Positions 63,389 through 64,000 of a stretch of DNA of 64,000 nt are shown here, piece after piece (position 1 is the first letter of the stretch; each line of letters starts with the position of its first letter). Both the position numbers and the translations under genes were made by a program. The notes below the pieces were generated by a model that had not been told where the DNA came from, did no database searches, and was given only the letters and a program-made list of their open reading frames with translations. Source of the DNA: Prochlorococcus sp. AG-418-O03 (lineage in GTDB: Bacteria > Cyanobacteriota > Cyanobacteriia > PCC-6307 > Cyanobiaceae); contig QCMJ01000005.1 of the NCBI GenBank assembly GCA_003213855.1, forward strand, positions 1 to 64,000. Reading direction: 5' to 3'.

Positions 63389-63522
63389 TGACAAACACAA
63401 AAACAGTTGAGAAGGAAAAGGTTATAGCTGAGAAGCTTAACGGCAGATTTGCAATGATGGGCTTTATTGCTCTTGTTGGTGCTTATCTAACAACAGGTCA
63501 AATTATTCCTGGCTTTGTCTAA
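63388..63522 (+). CDS. high-light-inducible protein
   Basis: This 44-residue protein has the full ExxNGRFAMMGF motif (EKLNGRFAMMGFIALVGAYL) and ends TTGQIIPGFV, nearly the same end as its neighbour, pointing to tandem duplication. I chose the ATG at 63388, which overlaps the upstream stop, over a longer out-of-register frame reaching back to 63310. Its own stop again overlaps the next ATG. Confidence 0.93.
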   Translation: MTNTKTVEKEKVIAEKLNGRFAMMGFIALVGAYLTTGQIIPGFV

Positions 63523-63704
63523 TGCTTGAGGCAGAAATAAACACTTGGGTTAACACTATACTTTTTCCTTTTATGCCAGTCATAACAGTATTTATTGTTA
63601 GTGCATTAATGTTGAATGATTTGCCATGGAATGATGATGATGACGATGATGATGGCGGTGGATTAATTTCCCCGATGTATAACTACGTTCCCCAAGGAGC
63701 TTAG
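63522..63704 (+). CDS. membrane protein with poly-Asp segment
   Basis: This 60-residue protein has one hydrophobic span (about 12-32), then a W-N followed by seven Asp and a GGG turn, ending MYNYVPQGA. It is coupled to the hli gene by a TAATG overlap. The acidic loop could bind cations. No recognised family. Confidence 0.7.
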   Translation: MLEAEINTWVNTILFPFMPVITVFIVSALMLNDLPWNDDDDDDDGGGLISPMYNYVPQGA

Positions 63705-63719
63705 AGGATATATATCAAA

Positions 63720-63833
63720 ATGATTTTCATCTCATCTTTATTTAACTCAGTCCCTTCAAGTGCTAAAGACCTTTTAGAGTTTGGTTTCTTTCTTACTGTG
63801 GGTATTACAGCAGGAAAAGTAGGACTTTTATGA
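63720..63833 (+). CDS. 37-residue hydrophobic micro-protein
   Basis: MIFISSLFNSVPSSAKDLLEF leads to a short hydrophobic segment (GFFLTVGITAGKVGLL). It is 15 nt after the poly-Asp gene with a GAGGA-type ribosome site and overlaps the next frame by 4 nt. Function is unknown. Confidence 0.5.
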   Translation: MIFISSLFNSVPSSAKDLLEFGFFLTVGITAGKVGLL

Positions 63834-63916
63834 AAACATTTCTAATTACCATATCACTATTTGGCATTGCAATAATAACTACTGCGATATCACCAAATAT
63901 TTCTTACGCACAATAA
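63830..63916 (+). CDS. 28-residue signal-like peptide
   Basis: Start overlaps the previous stop (ATGA). The sequence MKTFLITISLFGIAIITTAI ends PNISYAQ, resembling a signal peptide with almost no mature part. It may act as a membrane peptide. Confidence 0.4.
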   Translation: MKTFLITISLFGIAIITTAISPNISYAQ

Positions 63917-63952
63917 AAATTTTAATCACTCTTATTAACGAACAATTAAAAA

Positions 63953-64000
63953 ATGCAAAACTCAAGACCAACTTATTGGCAAAATGCCGAGAGAACCAAT
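63953..64000 (+). CDS. high-light-inducible protein, truncated by window end
   Basis: The first 16 codons read MQNSRPTYWQNAERTN, the typical lead into the ERxNGR helix of a longer Hli protein. The rest is outside the window. Confidence 0.75.
   Translation, partial: MQNSRPTYWQNAERTN

Overview
The window reads as a stretch of an AT-rich marine picocyanobacterial chromosome, most likely a high-light-adapted Prochlorococcus. The reasons are: rpoC split into rpoC1 and rpoC2 (cyanobacterial); a cyanobacterial ATP synthase cluster with b and b' subunits and a separate beta-epsilon pair; Ycf35, PSRP-3/Ycf65, Ccs1 and BioK homologues; many high-light-inducible (hli) mini-genes; very compact spacing; and frequent TTG/GTG starts. 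No rRNA, tRNA, CRISPR array, insertion sequence or prophage was seen.

Core region (1-56.9 kb). A frameshifted rpsT tail and tatD precede the RNA polymerase operon rpoB-rpoC1-rpoC2. After an hli gene and rlmN come a HEAT-repeat protein, a DUF2997/Ycf35/ferredoxin trio, an aldo-keto reductase and rsmG. A tightly overlapping minus-strand operon bioF-bioK-bioC-bioD-bioA encodes pimeloyl-ACP formation through to the diaminopelargonate/dethiobiotin steps. Next are a Ski2-like helicase, fumC, purB, tlyA, glnB (PII), queF, the cytochrome c maturation pair ccsB-ccdA, and ftsW. The F1Fo ATP synthase cluster (atpI-atpB-c-b'-b-delta-alpha-gamma) follows, with epsilon and beta placed separately on the other strand near groES-groEL. 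Between them lie a 2Fe-2S ferredoxin, the NAD genes nadE-nadD with a GTPase and a CNNM-type membrane protein, pepP and psrp3. The core ends with secG, gpmI, pyrR, an Hsp70-like ATPase, rpoZ and an EVE-domain gene.

Accessory region (56.9-63.0 kb). Upstream of the EVE gene the layout changes. Coding is sparse, with micro-ORFs behind unusually strong Shine-Dalgarno sequences, possible structured RNAs and orphan terminators. Three direct copies of the EVE-gene 5' end plus upstream core bound two inserted modules, which looks like stepwise accretion at one site. Module B (about 2 kb) is flanked by a perfect 20-bp direct repeat. It carries a methyltransferase-like gene and the most striking gene in the window: a 430-residue protein made of a signal peptide, an almost intact eukaryotic-type ubiquitin (68 of 71 residues equal to the human sequence as I recall it) and an outer-membrane beta-barrel of autotransporter type. 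All seven lysines and the Leu8/Ile44/Val70 patch are kept, while Arg42, Arg72 and the Gly-Gly tail needed for E1 activation are lost. The simplest reading is a cell-surface-displayed, non-conjugatable ubiquitin.

The right edge (63.2-64.0 kb) is a compact hli cluster behind a perfect match to the HLR1 motif bound by the light-stress regulator RpaB.
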